In this document: in pieces, positions 27,556 through 37,102 of the stretch
How the letters are laid out: each line of letters opens with the position of its first letter
How positions within the stretch are numbered: position 1 is the stretch's first letter
Origin: Lentzea albidocapillata
GTDB taxonomy: Bacteria; Actinomycetota; Actinomycetes; Mycobacteriales; Pseudonocardiaceae
Length of the DNA stretch: 64,000 bases
NCBI RefSeq assembly: GCF_000719115.1
Contig: NZ_JOEA01000018.1
Location: forward strand, 1 to 64,000
Reading direction: 5' to 3'
The notes under the pieces: generated by a model
Told to the model about the DNA's origin: nothing
Database searches by the model: none
The model's input: only the letters and a program-made list of their open reading frames with translations
Made by a program: the position numbers and the translations under genes

Positions 27556-29160
27556 ATGTCCGACTCATTCATCGTCGTGTCGTCCCTGTCCTTCTCCTGG
27601 CCGGACGACACCCCCGTGTTCGACGGCCTGTCCGTCTCGGTGCCCGGCGGGCGCACCGGTCTCGTCGCCCCGAACGGCGCCGGCAAGTCGACGCTGCTCA
27701 AGCTCGTGGCGGGCACGCTCACGCCGTCCGAGGGCAGCGTGTCCGTCGAGGGCGTCCTCGGCTACCTCCCGCAGGACCTGCCGCTCACCGCCGGGCTGAC
27801 CGTGGCCGAGGTGCTCGGGGTCGCGGACGTGCTGCGCGCCATCCGGGCCGTCGAGTCCGGTGACGTCGGCGAGGAGCACTTCACCACCATCGGCAACGAC
27901 TGGGACCTGGAGGAACGCACACGCGCCCAGCTCGACCGGCTCGGGCTCGGCGAGCTCGCGCTCGACCGGGTGCTCGGCACGCTGAGCGGCGGGCAGGTCA
28001 TCTCGCTGGGGCTCGCGGCCCAGTTGCTGAAGCAGCCGGACGTGCTGCTGCTCGACGAGCCGACCAACAACCTCGACCTGGACGCCCGCCACCGGCTCCA
28101 CGACGTGCTGGACGACTGGCGCGGATGCCTGGTCGTGGTGAGCCACGACCGGGCGCTGCTCGACCGGATGGACCGGATCGCGGAGCTCGACGGCGGCGAG
28201 GTCCGCTTCTACGGCGGGAACTTCTCCTCCTACGAGGAGGCGGTGACGGCCGAGCGCGAGGTGGCCGAGAAGAACGTCCGCAGCGCCGAGCAGGAGGTCA
28301 AGCGCGAGAAGCGCGAGATGCAGCAGGCCCGCGAACGTGCCGCGCGCCGGGCGTCCAACGCGCAGCGCAACCTCTCGAACGCGGGACTGCCGAAGATCTT
28401 CGCGGGCACCATGAAGCGCAACGCGGAGGTGTCGGCGGCCAAGGCGGACGGCACGCACGCGGCCCGGCTCGGCGCGGCCCGCTCGAAGCTCGACCAGGCC
28501 GAACGGGCGTTGAAGGACGAGCAGAGGATCAGCCTGGAGCTGCCGCGGACCGCGGTGCCGGCGGGCCGCACGTTGTTCCTCGGCTCGGACATCCGGGTGC
28601 GGGACCTGTTCGACGACCTCTCGCTCGCGATCCGGGGGCCGGAACGCATCGCGCTCGCCGCCCCGAACGGCGCCGGCAAGTCGACCCTGCTGCGGGTGGT
28701 GCACGGTTCGCTGACGCCGGACAGCGGTGAGGTGAAACGGGCCGACGGCCGGGTCGCGTACCTGTCCCAGCGGCTCGACCTGCTCGACGACGCCCGCACG
28801 GTGGCGGAGAACCTGGCCGCGTTCGCCCCGGCGATGCCCCCGGCCGAGCGGATGAACCTGCTGGCGCGCTTCCTGTTCCGCGGTACCCGCGCGCACCTGC
28901 CGGTCGGGGTGCTGTCCGGCGGCGAACGGCTGCGCGCCACGCTGGCGTGTGTCCTGTTCGCCGAACCCGCGCCGCAGCTGCTGTTGCTGGACGAACCGAC
29001 GAACAACCTCGACCTGGTCAGCGCCGGGCAGCTGGAGAGCGCGCTGAACGCGTACCAGGGCGCGTTCGTCGTCGTCAGCCACGACGAACGGTTCCTGAGC
29101 GAGGTGAGGATCGACCGCCGGCTGCGCCTGGACGGCGGCAAGCTGGCCGCGCACGACTGA
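27556..29160 (+). CDS. ABC-F family ATPase (ribosome-associated, possible antibiotic-resistance type)
   Basis: 534 residues with two ABC ATPase domains on one chain and no membrane segment. Domain 1: Walker A APNGAGKST, signature LSGGQ, Walker B LLLDEPTNNLDL. A charged inter-domain linker (about 220-320: EEAVTAEREVAEKN...) is the P-site tRNA interaction motif region. Domain 2: APNGAGKST, LSGGERLRA, LLLLDEPTNNLDL. ABC-F proteins bind the E site and either regulate translation or dislodge ribosome-targeting antibiotics. The structured leader hints at the second role; resistance spectrum is not deducible. Confidence 0.9.
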   Translation: MSDSFIVVSSLSFSWPDDTPVFDGLSVSVPGGRTGLVAPNGAGKSTLLKLVAGTLTPSEGSVSVEGVLGYLPQDLPLTAGLTVAEVLGVADVLRAIRAVESGDVGEEHFTTIGNDWDLEERTRAQLDRLGLGELALDRVLGTLSGGQVISLGLAAQLLKQPDVLLLDEPTNNLDLDARHRLHDVLDDWRGCLVVVSHDRALLDRMDRIAELDGGEVRFYGGNFSSYEEAVTAEREVAEKNVRSAEQEVKREKREMQQARERAARRASNAQRNLSNAGLPKIFAGTMKRNAEVSAAKADGTHAARLGAARSKLDQAERALKDEQRISLELPRTAVPAGRTLFLGSDIRVRDLFDDLSLAIRGPERIALAAPNGAGKSTLLRVVHGSLTPDSGEVKRADGRVAYLSQRLDLLDDARTVAENLAAFAPAMPPAERMNLLARFLFRGTRAHLPVGVLSGGERLRATLACVLFAEPAPQLLLLDEPTNNLDLVSAGQLESALNAYQGAFVVVSHDERFLSEVRIDRRLRLDGGKLAAHD

Positions 29161-29245
29161 GGCGCCGAGCTGGACATGTCGAGACGGCGGAAACAGCTTC
29201 GACGTGGTTGTGCAAGGACACTCACGCAACCACGGAGGACTGATC

Positions 29246-29995
29246 ATGACCGGACGCCCGCCCGTCGCCGACCTGGCCACCTGGCAGCAGGCCCGCGACG
29301 CGCTGCTGGTCCGCGAGAAGGCCCACACCCGCGAGGGCGACGCGATCGCGGCCGAACGCCGGAAGCTGCCGATGGTCGAGTTCGACGGCAAGGTCGAGGT
29401 CGTCGGCGCCGAGGGGCCCGTGCCGTTCGTGGAGCTGTTCCAGGGGCGTGACGAGCTCGTCGTCTACAAGCACATGTGGTGGGACGGCGCGCCGCACCAG
29501 GGGCAGTGCGAGGGCTGCACCCACATGCCGTGGCACTTCGACAACGCCGCCTACCTCAACGCGCGCGGGGTCTCGTTCGCGATGCTGACCACCGGTGCGT
29601 GGGACGAGGTGGCGCCGTTCGTGGAGTTCATGGGCTACACCCAGCCCTGGTACTCGGTGCGCGGAGTGGACGGTCCCGCCGGTGGCGACATGGGATACCT
29701 GACCAGCTACCTGCGCGATGGCGACCGCACGTTCCTCACCTACTCCACGACCGGGCGCGGCTGTGAGAGCGTCAACGGATCGATAGCGCTGCTCGACATG
29801 ACCGTGTACGGGCGCGGCGAGGTGTGGGAGCAGCATCCGGAGGGCTGGCCCGAGTCACGACCGGCGGGGTGGTTCTGGCGGACGAACGCCGACGGCGACT
29901 CCAGCTGGGGCGAGGACAGCAGGCCCGTGCCGCAGTGGACCCGTCCGGGTGCGACGCCCGTGCGGACCCTGGGGCGGCAGGGCCACTGCCACTGA
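29246..29995 (+). CDS. DUF899 family thioredoxin-like protein
   Basis: 249 residues from ATG 29246, preceded by GGAGG at seven bases. It has LVYKHMWWDGAPHQGQCEGCTHMPW in outline, i.e. the MW....GCxxCT signature of DUF899, then VSFAMLTTGAW and a WYSVRG-type segment. The fold is thioredoxin-like with a CEGC motif, so redox activity is possible, but the biochemical role is not established. It converges on the methyltransferase gene with no gap. Confidence 0.85.
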   Translation: MTGRPPVADLATWQQARDALLVREKAHTREGDAIAAERRKLPMVEFDGKVEVVGAEGPVPFVELFQGRDELVVYKHMWWDGAPHQGQCEGCTHMPWHFDNAAYLNARGVSFAMLTTGAWDEVAPFVEFMGYTQPWYSVRGVDGPAGGDMGYLTSYLRDGDRTFLTYSTTGRGCESVNGSIALLDMTVYGRGEVWEQHPEGWPESRPAGWFWRTNADGDSSWGEDSRPVPQWTRPGATPVRTLGRQGHCH

Positions 29996-30733
29996 TCAGC
30001 GGGGTCTGGTCGCGGTAGCGAGGACGCGGCGCTTCTGGTCGAAGGTCGCCAGGACGCGCTGCGCCTCCTCCTGCATCGACACCATCGCGGGGTCGCCGGG
30101 TGCGTCGGTGGCGAGAGCCTCCTCCCACATCCGCTTCTCCCGTTCCCGCCACTGCGGCCGGTCGACGACCTCGGTGTCGGTGAAGCCGGCCTCGGGAAGC
30201 TGTCGGGCGAGGTCGAGCTCGCGGATGCGGCGCCAGACGCGCTCGTCCCCGGGCTCGGCCGCCTGCCAGCAGGTGACGACGAGCCGTCCGCCGGGCCGCA
30301 GGACGCGCAGGCACTCCCGCAGCGCGTCCTGCTTGGACTCGGCGAACTGCACGGAGTCGACGATCAGCACCGCGTCCACCGAGCCCGCTCTCAGGCCGGT
30401 GGCGGTCAGCGTGCCCACCCGGAAGTCGCCGCCGTCACTGGCCTGCCTGGCCTGCCGGACGGCCACGGCGGAGAAGTCCACACCGACCAGCCGGCACCCG
30501 GTGCGGCGCGCGATCTCCAGTCCGTACCCGCCCCGGCCGCACGCGAGGTCGAGCAGCACCCGGCCCTCCGCCAGGCGTAGCGCCGGCACGACCTCGTCGA
30601 GGCCCTGCCCGCCCAGCAGGCTGGTCGGCTCGAGGCCCGCCGGGAGGCCGAGGGTCCGCCGCACCAGGTCGTCGGCCAGCGTCGAGCCGACCCGATCGGC
30701 GTACCAGCGGTCGAAGTCCTCTGCGCTCGTCAC
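29996..30733 (-). CDS. SAM-dependent class I methyltransferase
   Basis: 245 residues from GTG 30733 (an upstream ATG at 30787 in frame would collide with the divergent promoter). Motif I is VLLDLACGRGGYGLEIA, then VGVDFSAVAV (acidic end of beta 2), DAVLIVDSVQF, and LRVLRPGGRLVVT (motif IV/post). N-terminal extension DFDRWYADRVG resembles small-molecule methyltransferases of the Methyltransf_11/25 group. Cytoplasmic. Substrate unknown; no biosynthetic cluster is visible around it. Confidence 0.82.
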   Translation of the reverse strand: MTSAEDFDRWYADRVGSTLADDLVRRTLGLPAGLEPTSLLGGQGLDEVVPALRLAEGRVLLDLACGRGGYGLEIARRTGCRLVGVDFSAVAVRQARQASDGGDFRVGTLTATGLRAGSVDAVLIVDSVQFAESKQDALRECLRVLRPGGRLVVTCWQAAEPGDERVWRRIRELDLARQLPEAGFTDTEVVDRPQWREREKRMWEEALATDAPGDPAMVSMQEEAQRVLATFDQKRRVLATATRPR

Positions 30734-30795
30734 CGCGGAGACATTGCCAGAAAATGCGTTTGTGTTCGCGAGTTTCGCCCGGTCCACTGTGGCGC

Positions 30796-31983
30796 GTGCA
30801 GATCCGTTCCACGACAGCCCAGGACCTCGACGTCTTCGTCCGCACCTTCCACACGGCGCTGGGGCGCTTCCCCGAGACCCCGGACGCGAACGGCGGTGGC
30901 CTCTGGTGGTCGGCCATCGAGATGGACCGCGGTGTTGTCGCCGAGACAGCGGGCAGGACCGTCGGAACCGCCATCTCGTACCCGTTCGAGCTCACGTTGC
31001 CCGGCGCGGTCCTCGCCCCGGCCGCGGGGATCACCGCGGTCGGCGTGCTGCCGACGCACCGCCGCCAGGGCGTCCTCACGGCGATGATGCGGTACCAACT
31101 CGGCGCACTGCGGGAAAGCGGCGAGTTCCTTTCCGTGCTGCTCGCGACCGAGGGCGGGATCTACGGCAGGTTCGGTTACGGCCTGGCGACCTTCACGCAC
31201 CGGATGACCGTGCAGCGCGCCCACAGCGCGTTCAGGACCCAGGTGCAGGCGGGGGCGATCGAGGTCCTCCTCCGATCCGAGGCCACCGAGGTGCTGGAGG
31301 AGATCTACGACCGCTACCGCCGCACCCAGCCCGGCGCGCTGTCGAGGCCGCACCGCTGGTGGGCCCTGGGCGCGGGCATGCCTCCCGTCGCGCGGGCGCC
31401 GCGCTTCGTCGCCGTGCACCGCGACGCTCACGGCGTCCCGGACGGCTACGCCACCTACGTGCTCGACGGCGGCACGTTGACGATCGACGAGACCATCGCC
31501 GCCGACGACGCCGTGTTCGCGGCGCTGGCCCGGTTCGCGCTGGACCACGACCTGGTGACGGAGGTGGTGTTCAAGCACGTCCCGACAGCGCACCCGTTGC
31601 GGTTGATGCTCGCGGACTTCAACGCGGGCCCGACGAGCGGCGACATGGACTGGCTCTGGGTGCGGCTGCTGGACGTGCCGAGGGCGCTGACCGCGCGCGG
31701 CTGGCTCACCGACGGTGAGATCGTGCTCGACGTCGACGACCCGTTCCTCGGGGAGCACCACCGCTACCTGCTGACCGTCGCGGACGGGAAGGCCGAATGC
31801 GTGGAGACGACCCGTGCTCCGGACCTGTCGCTGGACGTGCGGGACCTGGGCTCGATCTACCTGGGAGGAACGGCGCCCAGTACGCTCGTCCGCGCCGGAC
31901 ATGTTCAGGCTCACGGATCCACGGCGAAAGCTGACGCTCTGTTCCGTGCCGAACGCCCTCCGCATTGCCTGCACTGGTTCTGA
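30796..31983 (+). CDS. eis: Eis-like GNAT acetyltransferase
   Basis: 395 residues from GTG 30796, normal length for the Eis family. An N-terminal GNAT domain has GITAVGVLPTHRRQGVLTAMM (acetyl-CoA pyrophosphate loop R-R-x-G) and SVLLATEGGIYGRFGYG. A second degenerate GNAT domain and a C-terminal sterol-carrier-like domain follow. It ends in HWF; the free carboxylate of the terminal Phe is the catalytic base in mycobacterial Eis. Known Eis proteins acetylate aminoglycosides at several amines and some protein lysines. The start is by homology; no ribosome site is clear. Confidence 0.87.
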   Translation: MQIRSTTAQDLDVFVRTFHTALGRFPETPDANGGGLWWSAIEMDRGVVAETAGRTVGTAISYPFELTLPGAVLAPAAGITAVGVLPTHRRQGVLTAMMRYQLGALRESGEFLSVLLATEGGIYGRFGYGLATFTHRMTVQRAHSAFRTQVQAGAIEVLLRSEATEVLEEIYDRYRRTQPGALSRPHRWWALGAGMPPVARAPRFVAVHRDAHGVPDGYATYVLDGGTLTIDETIAADDAVFAALARFALDHDLVTEVVFKHVPTAHPLRLMLADFNAGPTSGDMDWLWVRLLDVPRALTARGWLTDGEIVLDVDDPFLGEHHRYLLTVADGKAECVETTRAPDLSLDVRDLGSIYLGGTAPSTLVRAGHVQAHGSTAKADALFRAERPPHCLHWF

Positions 31984-32115
31984 TCGATGTCTGGACCAAA
32001 GTATGACGGCGCGTTAGGCCCAGGTATGACGCGAGCGGACTGCCACGTCGTTATTGTCCGTTCCGTTGGACATCATCAGCTCGTAACCCCTTTCCGCCGG
32101 AGGGACAGCCGCGTC
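31984..32115 (+). promoter_or_regulatory. Promoter region of the P450 gene
   Basis: 132 bases between the Eis-like stop and the P450 start, with CCGGAGGGAC about 12 bases before the ATG as ribosome site. TTGGAC and TATTGT-like hexamers occur but are not well spaced. Nothing else recognised. Confidence 0.3.
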
Positions 32116-33432
32116 ATGTGGGAAGTTCTGCAGTCAGCGACCGACGTCCGGTCGCGCGTCACCGAGTGGATGGGGAAACGGTTCCTCGCGCACCTCAGCA
32201 AGACCGGGTTCGACCTCGAGTCGTCCTGGTTCGTGCCCGCGCGGGTGCTCGCTCCACTGCGGCGCAACGGCCTGGACCCCGTGCCGGAGCTGGCGCGGAT
32301 GCAGGCCCACGGGCCGGTGACGCGGCTGCCGCTGCCGGTGACGGTGTGGCTGGTGACCGGCTACGAGGCGTCCAAGCAGGTGCTCGTGGACTCCGCGGCG
32401 TTCAGCAACGACTTCGGGCACCTGCGCGAGCTTGGGTTGTTCTCGGACGAGGCACCGGGCGGACTGGGGTTCAGCGACCCGCCGGAGCACACGCGGCTGC
32501 GCAAGGTGCTGACGCCGGAGTTCACCATGCGCCGTCTCTCCCGGCTCGTGCCGCGGATCGAGGCGATCGTGGCGGACCAGCTCGACCTGATGTCCATGAA
32601 GGACGGCCCCGTCGACCTCGTCGAGCACTTCGCGATGACCGTGCCGGCGCTCACGATCTGCGAGCTGCTGGGCGTGCCCGCCAGTGAACGCGAGGAGTTC
32701 CAGCGCCGCAGCGTCTCGCGGTTCGACCTCGGCGGCGCGGCCACGACGTCGCTGTCGGCCGTGTCCGAGTCGATCGTCTACTTCCGGGAGCTCGTGCGGT
32801 CCCAGCGCCTGGCCCCGACCGACGGGCTGCTCGGCGAACTCGTCCGCAAGCACGGCGACGACCTGGGCGACGACGAGCTCGCGGGCCTCGCGGACGGCCT
32901 GCTCACCGGCGGGTTCGAGACGACGGCCAGCATGATCTCGCTCGGCACCCTCGCGCTGCTGCGCGACCCCGGCCTGCGGGAACAGGCGCTCGGCGACGAC
33001 AAGGCCGTGAACGGGCTGGTCGACGAGCTGCTGCGGCACCTCAGCGTCGTGTCGGTGGCGTTCCTGCGGATCGCGCGACACGACATCGAGGTCGCCGGCA
33101 CGAAGATCAAGGCGGGCGACATCGTGGCCTGCTCGCTGTCCCAGGCGAACCGCGACCCGAGCGCGTACCCCAGCCCGGACGTCATCGTTCCGGAGCGTGC
33201 CGCGGGCCAGCACCTCGCGTTCGGCTACGGCGCACACCGCTGCATCGGCGCCGAGCTCGCGAAGATCGAGCTGAGGATCGCCTACCCGGCGCTCGTCAAG
33301 CGGTTCCCGGAGATGCGCCTCGCGGTCGCGCCGGGCGACCTGTCGTTCCGCAAACTCTCGATCGTCTACGGGCTGCATTCGATGCCGATGCACCTCGGCA
33401 GGCAGCCCAGCCCGATCCAGCAGGTTCTTTAG
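32116..33432 (+). CDS. Cytochrome P450 (class I, soluble)
   Basis: 438 residues. I-helix oxygen-activation motif as LLTGGFETTAS (G-G-x-E-T-T in place of AGxDT), ExxR as ELLR (VDELLRH), and haem loop AFGYGAHRCIGAELAKIEL with the cysteine ligand at Cys376. N-terminal positions have no membrane anchor. It needs a separate ferredoxin and reductase, which are not encoded nearby. The Glu in place of Asp in the I-helix motif is a common bacterial variant. Substrate unknown. ATG 32116 was chosen because an earlier in-frame start would give an atypical 43-residue extension. Confidence 0.92.
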   Translation: MWEVLQSATDVRSRVTEWMGKRFLAHLSKTGFDLESSWFVPARVLAPLRRNGLDPVPELARMQAHGPVTRLPLPVTVWLVTGYEASKQVLVDSAAFSNDFGHLRELGLFSDEAPGGLGFSDPPEHTRLRKVLTPEFTMRRLSRLVPRIEAIVADQLDLMSMKDGPVDLVEHFAMTVPALTICELLGVPASEREEFQRRSVSRFDLGGAATTSLSAVSESIVYFRELVRSQRLAPTDGLLGELVRKHGDDLGDDELAGLADGLLTGGFETTASMISLGTLALLRDPGLREQALGDDKAVNGLVDELLRHLSVVSVAFLRIARHDIEVAGTKIKAGDIVACSLSQANRDPSAYPSPDVIVPERAAGQHLAFGYGAHRCIGAELAKIELRIAYPALVKRFPEMRLAVAPGDLSFRKLSIVYGLHSMPMHLGRQPSPIQQVL

Positions 33433-33567
33433 CGGAGGCGCGTGGGGGACGGCCTGATACACCCAACTTTTCGCCGCCGGGGTTGAGGGTCCATCCCTCA
33501 TGCCTTCGCGTTCGCGCTCGAACAGTCTTTACCTACCAACGCATTCCGCGAACGGAAGGTAGAGACC

Positions 33568-34494
33568 ATGATCCGCCAGGCCATCATCGCCGCCGCCACC
33601 CTCTCGACCATCGCACTCCCGGCCGTCGCCGCCGCGGACCCGATCATCGGCCAGCCCGTGCCGTGCGTGAAGGTCGCCGACCTCGCCGGTGCGGACTTCT
33701 CGGTGAAGCAGTGCGGGATCAGCGACGTCGACCAGTACCGCGCGGGCCTGGAGAACAACGGTGGCTCCTACTGCGGTCCCAGCTCGCTCTACAACGTGCT
33801 GCACCACTGGGCGCACGAGAGGAACGCGCCGGTCGGGTGGCTGACCACGAAGGTCAAGAACCTCGACCCGAAGGACCCGGCCGACCACAACATCATCACC
33901 AACTCCGTCGGCCGGATCGGCGTCGACGCGAAGTACACCAGCAAGGGCACGAACCTCACGAACCTGCGCACCGCGTGGAACATCGCGACCAAGCCCGCCC
34001 GTGACGTGGGCTGGAGCACGGTCGCCGAGGGCATCAGCACGAACGGAAACGCGGACTTCGGCGGTGACATGGCGAAGAAGCTGGCGCGTGGGCCGTTGCA
34101 GATGGTCTACGGCCGCTACTCGGCGGGTCCGCAGAACAGCCTGCAGCGCGGCGGCGGCCACATCATCACGGTGACGTCGGTCGAGGGTTCGTTCAAGGGC
34201 AACACCGTGCAGGTCCGGTACATGGACCCGGCCAAGGCGGCTGACCACGGCGTTGGCGACTACCTGAAGACGCAGTCCGCCTACGCGACGGTCAACGCGA
34301 CGCTGACGAAGAAGTCCGTCTACGAGTACATCCCGGTGACCGACAACCCGGACACCGACACCGACGAGAGCCTCACGCCGGGCACCTACCGCACGGTGAC
34401 CCGCTGGCAGCTCACCACGGCGGGCTCGACGGCGACCACCACGCAGCTGGTGGAGGGCTTCAACTGGTTCGACATGGCCCCGCCCGTGGGCTGA
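33568..34494 (+). CDS. Secreted C39-like (papain-fold) peptidase-like protein
   Basis: 308 residues with a Sec signal peptide (IRQAIIAAATLSTIALPAVAAADP). The segment NGGSYCGPSSLYNVLHHWA places a Cys at residue 69 in a papain-fold helix start, and GGGHIITVTSVEG supplies a His followed by YMDPAKAADHG with an Asp. The order Cys-His-Asp fits C39-like secreted proteins. It may be an extracellular protease, transglutaminase-like enzyme or inactive relative. ATG 33568 follows GGAAGG. Upstream 33433-33567 holds a small GAGGG-N5-CCCTC stem and no gene. It ends at a strong terminator. Confidence 0.7.
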   Translation: MIRQAIIAAATLSTIALPAVAAADPIIGQPVPCVKVADLAGADFSVKQCGISDVDQYRAGLENNGGSYCGPSSLYNVLHHWAHERNAPVGWLTTKVKNLDPKDPADHNIITNSVGRIGVDAKYTSKGTNLTNLRTAWNIATKPARDVGWSTVAEGISTNGNADFGGDMAKKLARGPLQMVYGRYSAGPQNSLQRGGGHIITVTSVEGSFKGNTVQVRYMDPAKAADHGVGDYLKTQSAYATVNATLTKKSVYEYIPVTDNPDTDTDESLTPGTYRTVTRWQLTTAGSTATTTQLVEGFNWFDMAPPVG

Positions 34495-34500
34495 TGACGA

Positions 34501-34541
34501 CGCGAGAAAAGGCCACCCGGTCCGGGTGGCCTTTTCTCGCG
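34501..34541. terminator. Bidirectional Rho-independent terminator
   Basis: CGCGAGAAAAGGCCACCCGG (34501-34520) and its exact complement (34522-34541) form a 20-bp stem. The A/T runs inside the stem (AAAA and TTTT) serve as T-tracts on both strands. It ends the C39-like gene on the forward strand and the ABC permease gene on the reverse strand. Confidence 0.9.
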
Positions 34542-34542
34542 T

Positions 34543-37023
34543 TCACTCCCGCGTGCCGATCGTGTCGATGGGCTTGGCGCGCAACGACAACCGGGTGGAC
34601 ACCGCGACCGACGCCAGGCCGAGCAACGCGGCACCGGCGAGCGCGCCCAGGTAGACCAGGATCGACCCGGCGGGCAGCGGGCTCCCGGTGAGGCCGAGCG
34701 CGAGCATCGCCAGCGGCACCGCCGCCACCAGTGACCCCAGCACCGCGGCCAGCCCCACGGTCAGCAACGCTTCGGTCCGCATCATCCGGACGATCTGGCG
34801 CCGTCCGGTGCCGACCAGCCGCAGCAGGGCGAACTCGCGGCGGCGGGCGGCCGTGGACATCACCAGCGTGTTCGACACGGAGATCGCGACGTAGCCGAGG
34901 ATCACACCGACCGCGACCAGGTTGAGCAGGAACTGGGTCCGCTCGGCGCTGCGGTCCTGCGCCGCCACCCGTTCGGTCACCTGCAGCCCCGCATAGCGGC
35001 TGGTCAGATCGTTGAGAGCGGTGAGATCCGCGCCCTTCACCAGCACGGCGCTGTCCATGCCGGCCGTGGTGTGGGCACGGGCGTCGGCGGCGGACAGCAC
35101 GTAGTCGCCGAACGCGAGGTCGTGCTCGTAGGTCGCGACGACCCTCAGCTTCGCCTGCTGACCGTCCGCGAACCAGAACTCCACCGTGTCGCCGACACCC
35201 TTGTCCTCCCAGGAGGCGTGCGCGTCGCTCAACGCGACCGTGCCCGTCCGGAGGTCGTCGATGCTGCCGGACACGACACCGAGGTCGACCATGCCGCTCG
35301 CGGTGGAGTCGAGGCCGTTGGCCGGACGGCTCTGCACCTCGACGCTGTCACCGGTCCTGCTCGCGGTGATCACCTGCGTGCGCACCAGCGACGTGGCCGT
35401 CCCGCCCGGAATCTGCCGGACGATCTCGGCGGGCACGCCGGTGACACCGGTGATCACGTGATCGGCGGTGATCGACCGCTCGGTCTGCTGCTGCACGGCG
35501 GCCGTGAACGTCGTCTGGCTGTAGAAGTTCACCACCGCGAACCCGATGGCGAGCATCAGCGGCGTCACCGCGGCCGCGAGCCTCCGCGAGTTCTTCAGCG
35601 CGTTCGCCGAAGCCAGGTACCCGCTCACGCCGGACGACCTGGCCAGCACCGGCGCGATCACCCGGACCGCCGCCCCGATCACCCTCGGCCCGGTGAGCGC
35701 CAGCCCGATGATCAGCACGAGTGCCGCCGACACCGCGAGCGCCGCGCCGATCTGCCCGCCGACGAACAACGGCACCACGGTCGCGCCGAGTCCCATCGCG
35801 GTCAGGACCCATCCGATGGCCAGCCGGACCTTGCCGACGTCCCGCTTCTGCACGGCGGCCTCCCCCAGCGCCTCGACCGGGTTGATCGACGACGGCCTGC
35901 GCGACGCGCTCCAGGCCGCGAGCCGCGCCGCGCCCACCCCGATCAGCAGGGCCGCCACCAGCGGAATCGGGCTGATCGAGAGGTCGAAGTCGGCCGGCAC
36001 CACGCCGATCCACACGAACGCGGCCCGCAGTCCCTGGCTGACCCCGATGCCGAGCAGGCTGCCGATCACGCCGGCGATGACCGAGACGACCGTCGTCTCG
36101 ACGCCGATGAGCTTGCGGATCTGCCGCGGCGTCGCGCCCACGGCCCGCAGCAGGGCGAACTCGCGGCGGCGTTGCTCGACGGTCAGGGCGAGGGTGCTGG
36201 CCACGACGAAGATCGCGACCAGGACCGCGTACCCGCCGAACGAGCCGGCCAGGATCGCGAGGATCGACTTGGTCTGGCTGACGTCGTCGAACTCGGCGGC
36301 GCTGCGGTCGGCGCCGGACGACACCGTGACGTGGTCGTTCGTGAGGACGTTCTCGACCTGCCGGGCGTCGGCGCCCAGCACGCCGATGGCGCTCAGCTGG
36401 CCGGAGCGTCCGAAGAGCGCGGCCGCCTCGGTCTCGCTGAAGAACACCGAAGCCTGGCGCGCCTCTCCGGCCGCCTCGGCGACTCCGGCCACGCGGTAGG
36501 TCCCGGGGACGGAACGGGTCATGATCCTGACCTCGCCACCCACATCCACGCCCGCCTCGGCCGCCAGCCCCGAGTCCAGGACCACCTCGCCCGGCTTCGG
36601 CGCGTTCCCCACCTTCAGCGTGAACGGCGCCAGCACGGCGGAGTCCCAGTTGTGACCGTACGAGGACTTGCTCGCGAGCGGCTGCCCGTCCGGCCCGACC
36701 ACCACGGCGGGGAACGTCTGCTCGGGGACGGCCCGCGCGCCCGGCACCGCGGCGATCCTGGCGACCAGCGCCGCGGGCAGGGAGGGCTGCTCGGCGGCGT
36801 GTTCGAACGCCGTGACGCCGGCGCCGGGCGGCCGCACGATCCGGTCACCGGTGACAACCGCATCGGCGGCCGCGTAGCGCTGGGTCGGCACGCCGCCGCG
36901 CAGGCCCGACTCCATCAGGATCCCGCAGGCCGCGACGAGCGCGGTGCCGCACAGGATGGCGACGAACGCGCCGATGAACCCGCTGGTGCGGGCCTTCACG
37001 GTCTGCCAGGCAAGGCTCAGCAC
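34543..37023 (-). CDS. FtsX-like ABC transporter permease (MacB/LolE type)
   Basis: 826 residues. An N-terminal helix is followed by a large external domain, then two FtsX permease domains. Each FtsX core carries the repeated RRREFALLRAVGATPRQI / RRREFALLRLVGTGRRQI coupling segment that contacts the ATPase. About ten membrane helices overall. Such permeases, with a partner ATPase, act as mechanotransmission exporters for lipids, peptides or antibiotics. GTG 37023; the ATPase gene lies 79 bases upstream in the same direction, probably one transcript. It ends at the shared terminator. Confidence 0.88.
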   Translation of the reverse strand: MLSLAWQTVKARTSGFIGAFVAILCGTALVAACGILMESGLRGGVPTQRYAAADAVVTGDRIVRPPGAGVTAFEHAAEQPSLPAALVARIAAVPGARAVPEQTFPAVVVGPDGQPLASKSSYGHNWDSAVLAPFTLKVGNAPKPGEVVLDSGLAAEAGVDVGGEVRIMTRSVPGTYRVAGVAEAAGEARQASVFFSETEAAALFGRSGQLSAIGVLGADARQVENVLTNDHVTVSSGADRSAAEFDDVSQTKSILAILAGSFGGYAVLVAIFVVASTLALTVEQRRREFALLRAVGATPRQIRKLIGVETTVVSVIAGVIGSLLGIGVSQGLRAAFVWIGVVPADFDLSISPIPLVAALLIGVGAARLAAWSASRRPSSINPVEALGEAAVQKRDVGKVRLAIGWVLTAMGLGATVVPLFVGGQIGAALAVSAALVLIIGLALTGPRVIGAAVRVIAPVLARSSGVSGYLASANALKNSRRLAAAVTPLMLAIGFAVVNFYSQTTFTAAVQQQTERSITADHVITGVTGVPAEIVRQIPGGTATSLVRTQVITASRTGDSVEVQSRPANGLDSTASGMVDLGVVSGSIDDLRTGTVALSDAHASWEDKGVGDTVEFWFADGQQAKLRVVATYEHDLAFGDYVLSAADARAHTTAGMDSAVLVKGADLTALNDLTSRYAGLQVTERVAAQDRSAERTQFLLNLVAVGVILGYVAISVSNTLVMSTAARRREFALLRLVGTGRRQIVRMMRTEALLTVGLAAVLGSLVAAVPLAMLALGLTGSPLPAGSILVYLGALAGAALLGLASVAVSTRLSLRAKPIDTIGTRE

Positions 37024-37102
37024 CGCCGATCACTCCCCACGGACTTCCCTGCGATCACCAGCGCGAAGGCCGGCAACTCGGCGGTCAGGACCTGTCCCAC
37101 AC

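Noticed and set aside
30796..33432. Possible secondary-metabolite cluster around methyltransferase, Eis-like, P450 and ABC-F genes
   Set aside because: No core biosynthetic enzyme (PKS, NRPS, terpene synthase, RiPP machinery) is present and the genes are on both strands with separate promoters.
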